Shown piece after piece: positions 17,719-26,314 of a stretch of 64,000 nucleotides of DNA. The notes below the pieces were generated by a model. That model was not told the DNA's origin. It saw nothing but the letters and a program-made list of their open reading frames with translations, and ran no database searches. Each line of letters opens with the position of its first letter. The first letter of the stretch is position 1. The translations under genes were made by a program, and so were the position numbers. The stretch comes from Xanthocytophaga flava (GTDB lineage Bacteria > Bacteroidota > Bacteroidia > Cytophagales > 172606-1), in the NCBI GenBank assembly GCA_030068525.1, contig JASJOS010000017.1:124001-188000 (forward strand), given 5' to 3'.

Positions 17719-18015
17719 TTAGACTATTTTCAGTACCTGAGGACGGAATTCTGCCACTTTCAGTTGTGTATCATCCACATACCATACACAGGTAATCTCA
17801 TCGAATGCAATACTTTTTACCTGCATCTCCGGACATGGAAAATCGGGGCAGTCATAGATAAGCTTTACCTTATCTCCAATGTGTAGTATATGTTTAAGGG
17901 CTGTCGCTGATACAGATGTGATAGGAAATATCTCTTTCTGGATCTCCCGGCTGGAAGAAGCATTACCCAGTGCATTTTTTCTGCTATTGAGAATATTTAG
18001 TAAGGTTGCGAACAT
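17719..18015 (-). CDS. Small YodC/DUF2158-like protein
   Basis: 98 residues. Residues 40-98 (HILHIGDKVKLIYDCPDFPCPEMQVKSI.. then VWYVDDTQLKVAEFRPQVLKIV) follow the pattern of YodC/DUF2158 proteins: a GD-V-L opening, a Val-rich middle, a C-W pair and a Phe-Pro-Leu end. The fold is expected to be a small beta barrel; function unknown. The N-terminal 35 residues are variable. It is a single gene, convergent with the HTTM-like gene. Confidence 0.65.
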   Translation of the reverse strand: MFATLLNILNSRKNALGNASSSREIQKEIFPITSVSATALKHILHIGDKVKLIYDCPDFPCPEMQVKSIAFDEITCVWYVDDTQLKVAEFRPQVLKIV

Positions 18016-18347
18016 AGAATGTTGATTTTAACAAGTAAGGAAATCTTCGTGTTTCTTTCTTAAAAGTGTGAAAAGTTAAAATATAAAACAATAAAATGCA
18101 ATTATTTTTTCCTATCTCCTTAAGCTTCTGTATTTGTTTGTAGTACAATCTGTAATAAATATATTGACTAGTGTATTGATATACAGAGCAATTGAAAATA
18201 ATAATCCTCACAATAGGTCGCTCAGATCATAGAATTTTACATTTTTTTGCCCAATCTTAGATATTTATATCTTATCATGTAATCCTTGTACTTTCTGAGC
18301 AGATTTTATATAGCACCTTTGTGTTATCAATTTTAACACAAAGAAAC
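18016..18347. other. Divergent promoter region of the SDR operon
   Basis: 332 bp of AT-rich sequence between the YodC-like gene (leftward) and the first SDR gene (rightward). The only clear element is the inverted repeat just before the SDR start, listed separately. Confidence 0.5.
18317..18343 (+). promoter_or_regulatory. Perfect inverted repeat 4 bp before the SDR start codon
   Basis: The half-sites ctttgtgtta and taacacaaag are separated by 7 bp and end 4 bp before ATG 18348. The position suits a repressor operator, or an mRNA hairpin that hides the translation start. Which one is not decidable here. Confidence 0.65.
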
Positions 18348-19088
18348 ATGATCACATTAAATGAAAAAGTAGTTTTGGTTACAGGAGCCTCCAGAGGTAT
18401 AGGCGCTTCTCTGGCCCAGTCTTTTGCCGAAAATGGCGCAAAAGTTATTGTAAACTATGCAGGAAGTAAAGACGCTGCAGAAAAAGTAGTAGCCAATATC
18501 AAACAAAAAGGTGGAGATGCTATAGCTGTGCAGGCTGATGTTAGTAAGCCTGCGGATGTTAAAAACCTATTTGATACAGCGATTGCACAGTATGGCAGAA
18601 TTGATGTCCTGGTGAATAATGCAGGGATCATGATTACAAAGACGATCAAGGATACCACAGATGAAGAGTTTGACCGCCACTTTGATATCAATGTAAAAGG
18701 AGTTTTTAATACACTGAGAGAAGCTGCTACCCGGCTGTCTGATAATGGAAGTGTCATCAACTTTTCTACCTCTGTAAACCGGTTGATGTTGCCGGGATAT
18801 GGAACCTATGTAGCTACCAAATCAGCTGTAGAACAACTGACCCGGATTTTTGCCAAAGAAGTAGGAGCAAGAGGGATCAATGTCAATTCTGTTTCGCCCG
18901 GACCTACTGATACAGAACTCTTCACCAACGGCAAATCAGAAGAGTTAATTAACCGCCTGGCATCCTTATCTGCATTCAATCGCATTGGCAAGCCGGAAGA
19001 TATTGTTCCTATTGTATTGTTTCTGGCAAGTGATGAAGCCAAATGGATCAGTGCTCAGAATATAGGGGCTAACGGCGCTATGGCATAA
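18348..19088 (+). CDS. SDR-family oxidoreductase (3-oxoacyl-ACP-reductase-like)
   Basis: About 246 residues from ATG 18348. It is a classical short-chain dehydrogenase: cofactor motif TGASRGIG, VNNAG, catalytic Ser in NFSTS, and YVATK for the Tyr/Lys pair. The sequence after the glycine motif (VNYAGSKDAA) fits NADP use. It is the first gene of a likely operon with a second SDR, a DoxX-like and an NTF2-like gene. The true substrate is unknown; a small carbonyl or quinone is a reasonable guess from the neighbours. The frame extends to GTG 18321, but that lies inside the inverted repeat. Confidence 0.9.
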   Translation: MITLNEKVVLVTGASRGIGASLAQSFAENGAKVIVNYAGSKDAAEKVVANIKQKGGDAIAVQADVSKPADVKNLFDTAIAQYGRIDVLVNNAGIMITKTIKDTTDEEFDRHFDINVKGVFNTLREAATRLSDNGSVINFSTSVNRLMLPGYGTYVATKSAVEQLTRIFAKEVGARGINVNSVSPGPTDTELFTNGKSEELINRLASLSAFNRIGKPEDIVPIVLFLASDEAKWISAQNIGANGAMA

Positions 19089-19129
19089 TTTCTCTGCTGA
19101 TTCTCGTTTACATTCAATTCATACAAACT

Positions 19130-19882
19130 ATGCATACCTTACAAAATAAAGTGGCTCTGATAACCGGATCAGCACGGGGATTGGGAAAAGCTATTGCAGA
19201 GCGATACGCAGCCCTGGGAGCTAATATTGTAATCAACTATTCAAAAGATAAAGTAGCAGCTGAAGAAGTCGTAAGTACTATTGCTGCTATGGGAGTAAAG
19301 GTAATAGCTGTGCAGGCCGATGTAAGCAAAGTAGCAGAACTGGAACGGCTGTTTGAAGAAGCTAAAAAAGCTTTCGGGAAAATAGACATCGTAGTAGCCA
19401 ATGCAGGTATTGAGCTGGTTGAGACTCCTGTCACTGAATTTACAGAAGAGCAATTTGACCGGGTATTTTCAATCAATACCAAAGGCTCTTATTTTACGCT
19501 GCAACAGGCTGCCCGCCATGTAGAAGATCATGGAAGAATTATTTACATCGCTTCCAGTACCACCTCTTTTCCTGTTCCAGGTATGGCCGTATATGGCGGC
19601 AGCAAAACAACACCCCGTTATCTGGTCGATATATTATCAAAAGAGATTGGACATCGGGGAGTTACCGTCAACTCCATTATACCTTTTGCTGTAGATCATG
19701 CCGGAATTTTTGCGGAGGCAGACAGTTACCCGGCTCTGCGTAAACAATTACTGGATAGTTGCCCAATGGGACGACTGGCGGAGGTAGAAGATGTAGCCAA
19801 TGTAGCGGAATTCTTTGCAAGTGATCTTTCTTCGTTTGTCAATGGACAACACCTACTGGTGAATGGGGGAGCAACCAATTAA
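19130..19882 (+). CDS. SDR-family oxidoreductase
   Basis: 250 residues. It has the same architecture as the upstream gene, to which it is paralogous: TGSARGLG, VANAGIE (a variant of NNAG), Ser in YIASSTTS, and YGGSK for the Tyr/Lys pair. The variant NAG motif suggests divergence in substrate. It lies 41 bp after the first SDR gene. Tandem SDRs under an operator-like repeat suggest an inducible response to a small organic compound. Confidence 0.88.
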   Translation: MHTLQNKVALITGSARGLGKAIAERYAALGANIVINYSKDKVAAEEVVSTIAAMGVKVIAVQADVSKVAELERLFEEAKKAFGKIDIVVANAGIELVETPVTEFTEEQFDRVFSINTKGSYFTLQQAARHVEDHGRIIYIASSTTSFPVPGMAVYGGSKTTPRYLVDILSKEIGHRGVTVNSIIPFAVDHAGIFAEADSYPALRKQLLDSCPMGRLAEVEDVANVAEFFASDLSSFVNGQHLLVNGGATN

Positions 19883-19898
19883 CCTTCATATCTCAACC

Positions 19899-19937
19899 TT
19901 ACCCAGAGCAGAGCAAATCTTGTTCTGCTCTGGGTAA
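19899..19937 (+). terminator. Long stem-loop between the second SDR and DoxX-like genes
   Basis: A 17-bp stem (ttacccagagcagagca with its complement, one mismatch) starts 17 bp after the SDR stop. No T-run follows. It may be a processing or stability hairpin inside the operon rather than a terminator. Confidence 0.55.
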
Positions 19938-19952
19938 TAAACCCAAAAAGTC

Positions 19953-20297
19953 ATGATACTTAAGGTAGTCAATGCAATATTGATCCTGTTTGCTGTATAT
20001 ATGGGAATAAAACAGGGATGGGCTATGCTCACAGGAAAGCCAGAAATGCTGGATATGTTCAGAAAATGGAACGTTAACAAAACAGGATTACTGGTATATG
20101 GGGGGATAACACTGCTTAGTGCCTTACTCATCCTCTATCCCAAAACGTTTTTATGGGGAAATTTTCTGATGGCAGCAGCTATCCTGCTTCTTATTTGTCT
20201 GCATCTGCAGGATCAGAATCTGAAAGGGGTAGGGATTGAAATACCTTTTTTTCTGCTGAATCTGGTAATTATCTATCTGCAACATCCATTGAGGTGA
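19953..20297 (+). CDS. DoxX-like membrane protein
   Basis: 114 residues with four hydrophobic segments and little else. The layout and GxKQGWAMLTGKPEM with KWNVNK resemble the DoxX-like family, small quinone-linked or redox-related inner-membrane proteins. It overlaps the next gene by 4 bp (GTGA), so the two are translationally coupled. The call rests on size, topology and context. Confidence 0.65.
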   Translation: MILKVVNAILILFAVYMGIKQGWAMLTGKPEMLDMFRKWNVNKTGLLVYGGITLLSALLILYPKTFLWGNFLMAAAILLLICLHLQDQNLKGVGIEIPFFLLNLVIIYLQHPLR

Positions 20298-20713
20298 AAG
20301 CATTGATTTGTTCACTGGTTGGTATCCTGATATCAGTTACAGGATATTCTCAAAAAGTAGAGAAAAGGTCTCAACACACACAAATAGCTATGAATACTGA
20401 TAAACTCACAAATACAATTGTACGAAAAGCCATAGAAGCTTTGCAGACAGGAGATAAAATGGCATGGTTCCCTTTGTTTACCGAACAAGCTGAACTCTTT
20501 GATGATGGTCATTCCCTGAATTTCAAAAACTTTTTTGAGCAAGCGCTGGGGCATGAACGTTTTACCAGCATTGACAAAGTAGAAAATAATGGATTGGATA
20601 TCTATGGGAAGTTCCATAGTGATCAATGGGGTGATTTTAAGACATATTTTAAGTTCCGGATCAATGCAGACGGGAAGATCAATCGCCTGGATATTGGACA
20701 GGCACAGTATTGA
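20294..20713 (+). CDS. Exported SnoaL/NTF2-like protein
   Basis: 139 residues from a GTG that overlaps the DoxX-like stop. Residues 1-19 form a short signal peptide (ICSLVGILISVTGYSQ). The mature domain (about 35-139) looks like an NTF2/SnoaL-like cone fold: helix IVRKAIEALQTGDKMAWFPLFTEQAEL followed by strands. Such domains bind small hydrophobic ligands or act as isomerases; no catalytic residue can be assigned. An internal ATG at about residue 33 would give a cytosolic form. Confidence 0.7.
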   Translation: MKALICSLVGILISVTGYSQKVEKRSQHTQIAMNTDKLTNTIVRKAIEALQTGDKMAWFPLFTEQAELFDDGHSLNFKNFFEQALGHERFTSIDKVENNGLDIYGKFHSDQWGDFKTYFKFRINADGKINRLDIGQAQY

Positions 20714-20791
20714 CCAGGAAGGGGATTTCGTTTTCTTACAATTTTTAGTTATCGGGTGTGTCTAATTTTGAATCACTAAACAATAAAAATT

Positions 20792-21670
20792 ATGACGACA
20801 TCCAACATTCTTTCGATTTTGATTACAGGCGCTACAGGTACCATTGGTAGCGAACTAGCCAGACAATTATCTGCTCAAGGTATACCTTTTCGGGCACTGG
20901 TACGATCTCTGGAAAATACACAGGAACTTGCCTCCCTACCGGGAGCCGAACTAATAGTCGGTGATATGAGCAACGACAAAAGTATTGAAAAGGCTCTAAC
21001 AGGTATAGAAAAAGCATTTCTGCTTACCAACTCAAGTGAACAGGCCGAACAGCTACAACTCAATTTTGTAGATAGTGCCATGCGGGCAGGTGTAAGACAC
21101 ATTGTCAAACTGTCTCAATTTGCTGCAGATGTAAATTCTCCTGTACGTTTTCTGCGATATCATGCTGCAGTGGAGCAGAGAATCAAAGAGTCTGGAATAG
21201 ACTATACTTTTCTACGGCCTAACTTATTCATGCAGGGATTGTTTGGTTTCAGAGAACCTATTGCAAAACAGAATAAATTTTTTGCATCAGTTGGAGAATC
21301 TAAAATAAGTCTGGTAGATATACGGGACATTGCTGCCGTTGCTGCTAAAGCGTTAACAAACCCAGGACACGAAGGTAAGATATATAACCTGACAGGTCCT
21401 CAGGCATTGTCCCATCAGGAAATTGCTGAGTATCTTTCTTATGAATTAAAACGCTCTATTCTGTTTATCAACGTTTCCCCTGAAGACATGCGAAATGCCC
21501 TACTGTCTGTTGGTTTTCCGGAATGGCAGGCCGATGGTTTGATTGAAGACTATGCACACTATGCCCGGGGAGAGGCTTCTGCTATTTTTTCAGATATAGA
21601 AGTTATAACAGGAAAGTCTGCGCGGAGCTTTGACAACTTTGTGAAGGAGTATGCAAGCTTATTCTCCTGA
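20792..21670 (+). CDS. NmrA-like NAD(P)-dependent epimerase/reductase
   Basis: 292 residues. An N-terminal Rossmann fold opens with ITGATGTIGSELA. It continues with the NmrA-type pattern FRALVRS, IVGDMSN, AFLLTN and HIVKLSQFAA, and later FLRPNLFMQ and NLTGPQALS. These atypical SDRs act as quinone reductases (QorB/YtfG type) or redox sensors. It follows the NTF2-like gene by 78 bp on the same strand and may share its regulation. The substrate is not known. Confidence 0.87.
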   Translation: MTTSNILSILITGATGTIGSELARQLSAQGIPFRALVRSLENTQELASLPGAELIVGDMSNDKSIEKALTGIEKAFLLTNSSEQAEQLQLNFVDSAMRAGVRHIVKLSQFAADVNSPVRFLRYHAAVEQRIKESGIDYTFLRPNLFMQGLFGFREPIAKQNKFFASVGESKISLVDIRDIAAVAAKALTNPGHEGKIYNLTGPQALSHQEIAEYLSYELKRSILFINVSPEDMRNALLSVGFPEWQADGLIEDYAHYARGEASAIFSDIEVITGKSARSFDNFVKEYASLFS

Positions 21671-21896
21671 AAAGAATGTGATGCATTCGTTATTATCTTC
21701 TGTTGGCAGAGATACCTCCGGGCAGAAGATGATTTATCTTTTATATTTTGTATTAGACTTTTGAAAAAATGTTTTTTTTGCAAAAAGGCTTTCTCTTACA
21801 AACAATATAGCATTTCTCAATATGTTTGGGAATGGCATTGGGTAATAGTTTGTATGCTGGACTGTCATTGTAAAACAAACATTCTTTACTTTAGGA

Positions 21897-22829
21897 ATGA
21901 AAGAAGTAGAACAAAAGCTGATATATAATACACTAAGAGAGCAATATATTTCTTTAGATCTGCCTACAGACTCTATAGATACTCAATCTGAATTTACCAT
22001 ACATAATCTGAAAGATATTCACAACCAGTTACCCTACAAGTCACCTGTATACCGGACTAATTTTTTCTCATTTGTTTTTGTGAAAGAAGGCGCAGGTCAG
22101 TATACTACAGATGAACAGGTTTTTGTAACAGTACCAGGTACCATTTATTTTACCAATCCTGGACATTTTAAGTCATTTGAATGGCGAATACTGGAAGAGG
22201 TATACCTGATTACATTAAGTGAGGCTTTTCTGAAAGAGAATGTACATGCAGATATATTTGAAGAGTTCCCTTTCCTGCTTGCAGAAACCGTTGCCCCAAG
22301 GGTATTGCCACCTGATCAGTTTGCCGAATTTGAAACCTTATACCAGTTAATTCTAAAAGAATATACAGGTAATTCATCTTATAAAAATAAGATGATCGGC
22401 AATCTGTTTGTTGTATTGTTATTAAAAATCAAGGATTACTTTTGGAATGATTACAATCCTATTTATGAGGGTAATCGAAGTTCTTATATTGTAAAGACCT
22501 TTAAGCAGACACTGGAAAAACACTTTCGGGATTTAAGTAAGGGTCTGGTCGATAAACCGTTGAGAGTGCAGGATTATGCAGATGCACAAAATCTGCATCC
22601 TAACTATCTCAGTAATGTAATAAAGACGAAGACAGGGAAATCTATCAGCACCTGGATTACAGAAAAGACTATTACCGAAGCCAAGTCCTTGCTACAAAAT
22701 TCATCTGTGTCTATTAAAGAAATCGCATTTCTATTAGGATTTTCAGAATCGACACACTTTAGTAATTACTTTAAAAAATACACACAGGTATCCCCAGTTG
22801 CTTATCGGAAGCAACACACTAGTACCTGA
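21897..22829 (+). CDS. AraC-family transcriptional regulator
   Basis: 310 residues. The N-terminal half looks like a cupin sensor (GAGQYTTDEQVFVTVPGTIYFTNPGH). The C-terminal 100 residues hold the AraC double HTH: VQDYADAQNLHPNYLSNVIK and IKEIAFLLGFSESTHFSNYFKK. It lies downstream of the SDR/NmrA group and 57 bp upstream of the GAF protein, all on one strand. It is a candidate regulator of this stress or redox group; the direct target is inferred. Confidence 0.9.
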   Translation: MKEVEQKLIYNTLREQYISLDLPTDSIDTQSEFTIHNLKDIHNQLPYKSPVYRTNFFSFVFVKEGAGQYTTDEQVFVTVPGTIYFTNPGHFKSFEWRILEEVYLITLSEAFLKENVHADIFEEFPFLLAETVAPRVLPPDQFAEFETLYQLILKEYTGNSSYKNKMIGNLFVVLLLKIKDYFWNDYNPIYEGNRSSYIVKTFKQTLEKHFRDLSKGLVDKPLRVQDYADAQNLHPNYLSNVIKTKTGKSISTWITEKTITEAKSLLQNSSVSIKEIAFLLGFSESTHFSNYFKKYTQVSPVAYRKQHTST

Positions 22830-22886
22830 CTGGAACTAACTATAAAAATGTGATGTCTGGAATATAACCATTGGAAAACCACTGCC

Positions 22887-25196
22887 ATGAATTTTCTACC
22901 TTTTGTTGATTCCCCTTTGCGGATACAACTTTCTTTTGAACCGGCTTTTGAACATTTAGAGAGAGTAGCTGCGGATTCGACAAATGATCATTCGGTTCGG
23001 GCAAAAAGGTTATTGGCAGATCTGGCCCCTTATCCGGAATTGCGAACAGGAATTACAGACATCACCCAGATAACTGAGAATACGATACTCATTCAGCGGT
23101 TGCTGGCAGATTATTTTCCTTCTGAATTGACGCTGAATGAGATTAAGGCTGTTAGCCTTCCTTATACAAACATTGTCTTTAACCATAGTGAGCGATTTAA
23201 GAATATTCTGAAAGCCGCAGGGCCTGACTTTGAGATCAACATCCGGGATTTTGACGAACATCAGTTTTATATTCTGAGTTGCTGCTTGATTCTGAATGAG
23301 TTTTATGGTACTCAACTGGATTTTAGCAAACCTCTTTTTTACGATATTCCTACAGCAGAAGGTATCCTTAAGCATTATCGAATCTTATACAATGGAGATT
23401 TTCTGGAGGTATCACCCACTGAAAATGCCGTATTGTTATCTCAGGAAGACATTGAGCTGTTGATAAACAGCTATGATAATATATCTCTGTGGAAAGAAAA
23501 ATTTCCGCAGGAATCCTGGCAAATCAGAGGCTTCGGTATCATGACCCTGTTTGATGCAACAGTTGAGAATGCAGTTTCCATATTTAAAGAAAAACTGCTG
23601 GGTATCAACTCTGTTGGGTTCCAGCAAAGCGTGGAATCTGTTTTTCGGTCAATCTTTCGTCTCTGGGATATTAAAATAGGATTTTCCTTTTTGAACCCTG
23701 ATGAACATACACTGAACACAGATCCTTTTGGCCAGCAGATAGGTAGCTTTTTACTGGAAGACAACCAACCCAGAGAGATAACTGATCTCTTAGGACAGGA
23801 TATAGTACAAAACTTCTTAGAAAACAGATCGTATTTTGCCATATCCAATACCACTGATTTTCGAATAGCGAATCCGCATGTTTGCTGGATTAATCATTTG
23901 ATTACTCAGGGAATCCAAAGCATTATTCTTACCCCTATTATTAAAAATGGTCTGTTCCTGGGAATTCTGGAAGTAGTGGCATTTAAGCCCCGCCAACTCA
24001 ATAGTATCAATGCCAATAAACTGGATGTGGTCATGCCCTTTTTGACAGATACCATTGAGAGACTGGCAGCGGAATGGCAGAATCAGATACAGGCAGTGAT
24101 TCAGACTAATTATACTACTATTCATAAAAGTGTATACTGGAAATTCAGGGCTGAAGCCGAGTCATTGATTTATAAACGCCAGTTAGGAATAAGTCATGCT
24201 CTGAATGAGATTGTTTTTCCAGAGGTGTATCCTCTCTATGGACAGATCGATATCAAAGGTTCATCAGAAGCCCGTAATGCAAGTGTTCAAAAAGATTTGA
24301 TCAAACAGATTAAAACACTGTTGAATCTTTTTAAAAAGCTGGATGATCCCTTGTTTATCCATTCCTTTGTTAAAGAAGAGCAACAGCTACAGGACTATCT
24401 TACTGACTTGTCTATGCCGTTGCGGGCTAGTACAGAACAATATATCAGTGGCTATATTAGCCGTATACATACTCGTTTACGCTTAATGAGTGAGACAGAA
24501 GCTGAACCTTTGATTACAGAATATTTTCGCAAGACAGATAGAGAGACAGGTAGTTTTCATATCTATCGCAGAAAGTATGAGAATACAATCCATCGTATTA
24601 ATCAGGCATTAGCTGAACATATTGATATGAGACAAGTAGAGGCTCAGGATGTGTTTCCTCATTATTATGAACGCTTTAAGACAGATGGTATTGAGCATAA
24701 TCTGTACATTGGACATTCAATCGCACCCAGGTTGGAATTTGATATAAAGAAGTTGTATGCTTTACGATTATGGCAACTCCAGGTACTTTGTGAGATGGAA
24801 TCTATCCATCATGCGCAAATACGGGATTTACCCTATCCGTTAGCTGTTACTACCCTGATACTGGTATATAACTCAGCTATTTCCATTCGTTTTCGAATGG
24901 ATGAAAAACGGTTTGATGTAGATGGAAGTTATAATGCACGTTTTGAAATTATTAAGAAACGAATTGACAAAGCTTGCATCAAAGGGACAACTAACCGCAT
25001 TACTCAGGTTGGTAAGATCACAATTGTCTACTCAAATTATGTAGAAGAGCAGGAATATTTACATTACATCAAAACACTGCAGGCTAGAAATATGCTGGCT
25101 GCGGAGATTGAACAATTTGAGGTAGAGGATTTGCAGGGAATTTCCGGATTAAAAATGCTGAGGGCTAGGATTCTTCATGCAAATGAATCGTTGTAA
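22887..25196 (+). CDS. Large GAF-domain protein
   Basis: 769 residues with no signal or membrane segment. A central region (about 235-400) looks like a GAF sensor domain (FQQSVESVFRSIFRLWDIKIGF, ending ILTPIIKNGLFLGILEVVAFKP). The N-terminal 230 residues and the C-terminal 370 residues (with ALNEIVFPEVYPLYGQIDIKG) match no common output domain I can name: no kinase, cyclase or GGDEF motifs are seen. It probably senses a small molecule and acts through an unknown output. Close linkage to the AraC gene suggests a shared pathway. It ends at a bidirectional terminator. Confidence 0.75.
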   Translation: MNFLPFVDSPLRIQLSFEPAFEHLERVAADSTNDHSVRAKRLLADLAPYPELRTGITDITQITENTILIQRLLADYFPSELTLNEIKAVSLPYTNIVFNHSERFKNILKAAGPDFEINIRDFDEHQFYILSCCLILNEFYGTQLDFSKPLFYDIPTAEGILKHYRILYNGDFLEVSPTENAVLLSQEDIELLINSYDNISLWKEKFPQESWQIRGFGIMTLFDATVENAVSIFKEKLLGINSVGFQQSVESVFRSIFRLWDIKIGFSFLNPDEHTLNTDPFGQQIGSFLLEDNQPREITDLLGQDIVQNFLENRSYFAISNTTDFRIANPHVCWINHLITQGIQSIILTPIIKNGLFLGILEVVAFKPRQLNSINANKLDVVMPFLTDTIERLAAEWQNQIQAVIQTNYTTIHKSVYWKFRAEAESLIYKRQLGISHALNEIVFPEVYPLYGQIDIKGSSEARNASVQKDLIKQIKTLLNLFKKLDDPLFIHSFVKEEQQLQDYLTDLSMPLRASTEQYISGYISRIHTRLRLMSETEAEPLITEYFRKTDRETGSFHIYRRKYENTIHRINQALAEHIDMRQVEAQDVFPHYYERFKTDGIEHNLYIGHSIAPRLEFDIKKLYALRLWQLQVLCEMESIHHAQIRDLPYPLAVTTLILVYNSAISIRFRMDEKRFDVDGSYNARFEIIKKRIDKACIKGTTNRITQVGKITIVYSNYVEEQEYLHYIKTLQARNMLAAEIEQFEVEDLQGISGLKMLRARILHANESL

Positions 25197-25220
25197 AATC
25201 TATCCCGGTTGTATATAAAG

Positions 25221-25260
25221 CCAATCAAGCCATATAATTCGAGTTATATGGCTTGATTGG
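25221..25260. terminator. Bidirectional terminator between convergent genes
   Basis: A 17-bp perfect stem (ccaatcaagccatataa and its complement) with a 6-nt loop fills the 64-bp gap between the GAF gene and the leftward gene at 25261. Confidence 0.85.
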
Positions 25261-25650
25261 TCAATTGTATGTCATCTTTTTAGGCCCCAGTAAGCCTAGT
25301 GCTTCATGGATGATTTCGATAAGTTGTTCAGAGTGAATCGCTTTATGAGTCTGTATTTTAAGCTGGATCAATGTGTCTTGCACAAAATTGCCTTCTACTC
25401 TGAATAATAATTGATCCAGTGCTCTGTTAACATGTGTTTTTACAATCTGTAACCGATGTGCCTGTCCCTCTGAAATTTCATGTTCAGCCCGAATCAGATC
25501 ACACATATAACAGGCATCAGCCCCATTTTGTCTGTTTTCACTCTCCTTTTTAAAAGCCCATCGAATAAAGTCTTCATACACTTTTCCATGTGTGTATGCT
25601 TTTTCTATAGCGGGGTCGCTTCCCCAAAAAAAGTAATCATTAGTTTTCAT
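25261..25650 (-). CDS. Hypothetical helical protein, 129 residues
   Basis: Not recognised. It is a soluble, mainly alpha-helical protein with a Cys-x-x-Cys pair (ACYMCDLIRAEHE) that could bind metal, and many His residues. No signal peptide. It stands alone, convergent with the GAF gene; a 664-bp gap follows on its 5' side. Confidence 0.6.
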   Translation of the reverse strand: MKTNDYFFWGSDPAIEKAYTHGKVYEDFIRWAFKKESENRQNGADACYMCDLIRAEHEISEGQAHRLQIVKTHVNRALDQLLFRVEGNFVQDTLIQLKIQTHKAIHSEQLIEIIHEALGLLGPKKMTYN

Positions 25651-26314
25651 TCGATATTCTTTCTTTTGTTTCCTGTGTGCTAGTTTCCGGCTGGTTGCAG
25701 GATCCGGTAAGACCTATTAGTAAAAAATCTATTTAGTACAAAATCTATACCACCGAGAGGAATGGGAACAGCAGCTTGTTTGTAATGATTGCTTCTAACT
25801 CTTCTGTTTACAAGAATTGTACTGACTTTCTTTATCGAAATAACAACATCTGTACAGTAGAAGGGATTTAAAAGCCTTGTATTGCCAACTACAAAGAAAA
25901 TATAATAGATGTAATATATAGGTCTATAAAGTTTATAAACTACTCTTTACTGTTTTGTGAGATGTGGGAATAGTTTAACAGAAGTGAGGAAATAATAGGA
26001 CATATGTATTGATCAGATTTATAAAGTGTTGGAGAGCTGGTAGTATCTGAGGTAACCACATCATGAAAAAGGCCAGAGATAATCAAGGTGATTTTCTTGT
26101 AAAAATAGATGCAGAATAGAATTGTACAAAAGAAATAAGAAAGGCCTTTTTTACAGAAACTATGGTTTGTAAGACTTTGGCCAGTGGTATTGAAAACATT
26201 ATAACAGAAAGATTAGTGTCTTCTTTGAGAAAGTGCTTTTTTATGTAAAGGTGCTTTTGCAACCAGATGTGCCAGACATTTTGATTATAAAGTAAAAAGT
26301 AGGTACTTCATCGT
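25651..26314. other. Gene-poor intergenic region
   Basis: 664 bp between the divergent hypothetical gene and the YcaQ-like gene. I see no gene. One structure is visible: aaaaaggcc at 26066-26074 can pair with ggccttttt at 26143-26151, followed by another T, enclosing 68 nt. It could end a small transcript. Confidence 0.5.
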
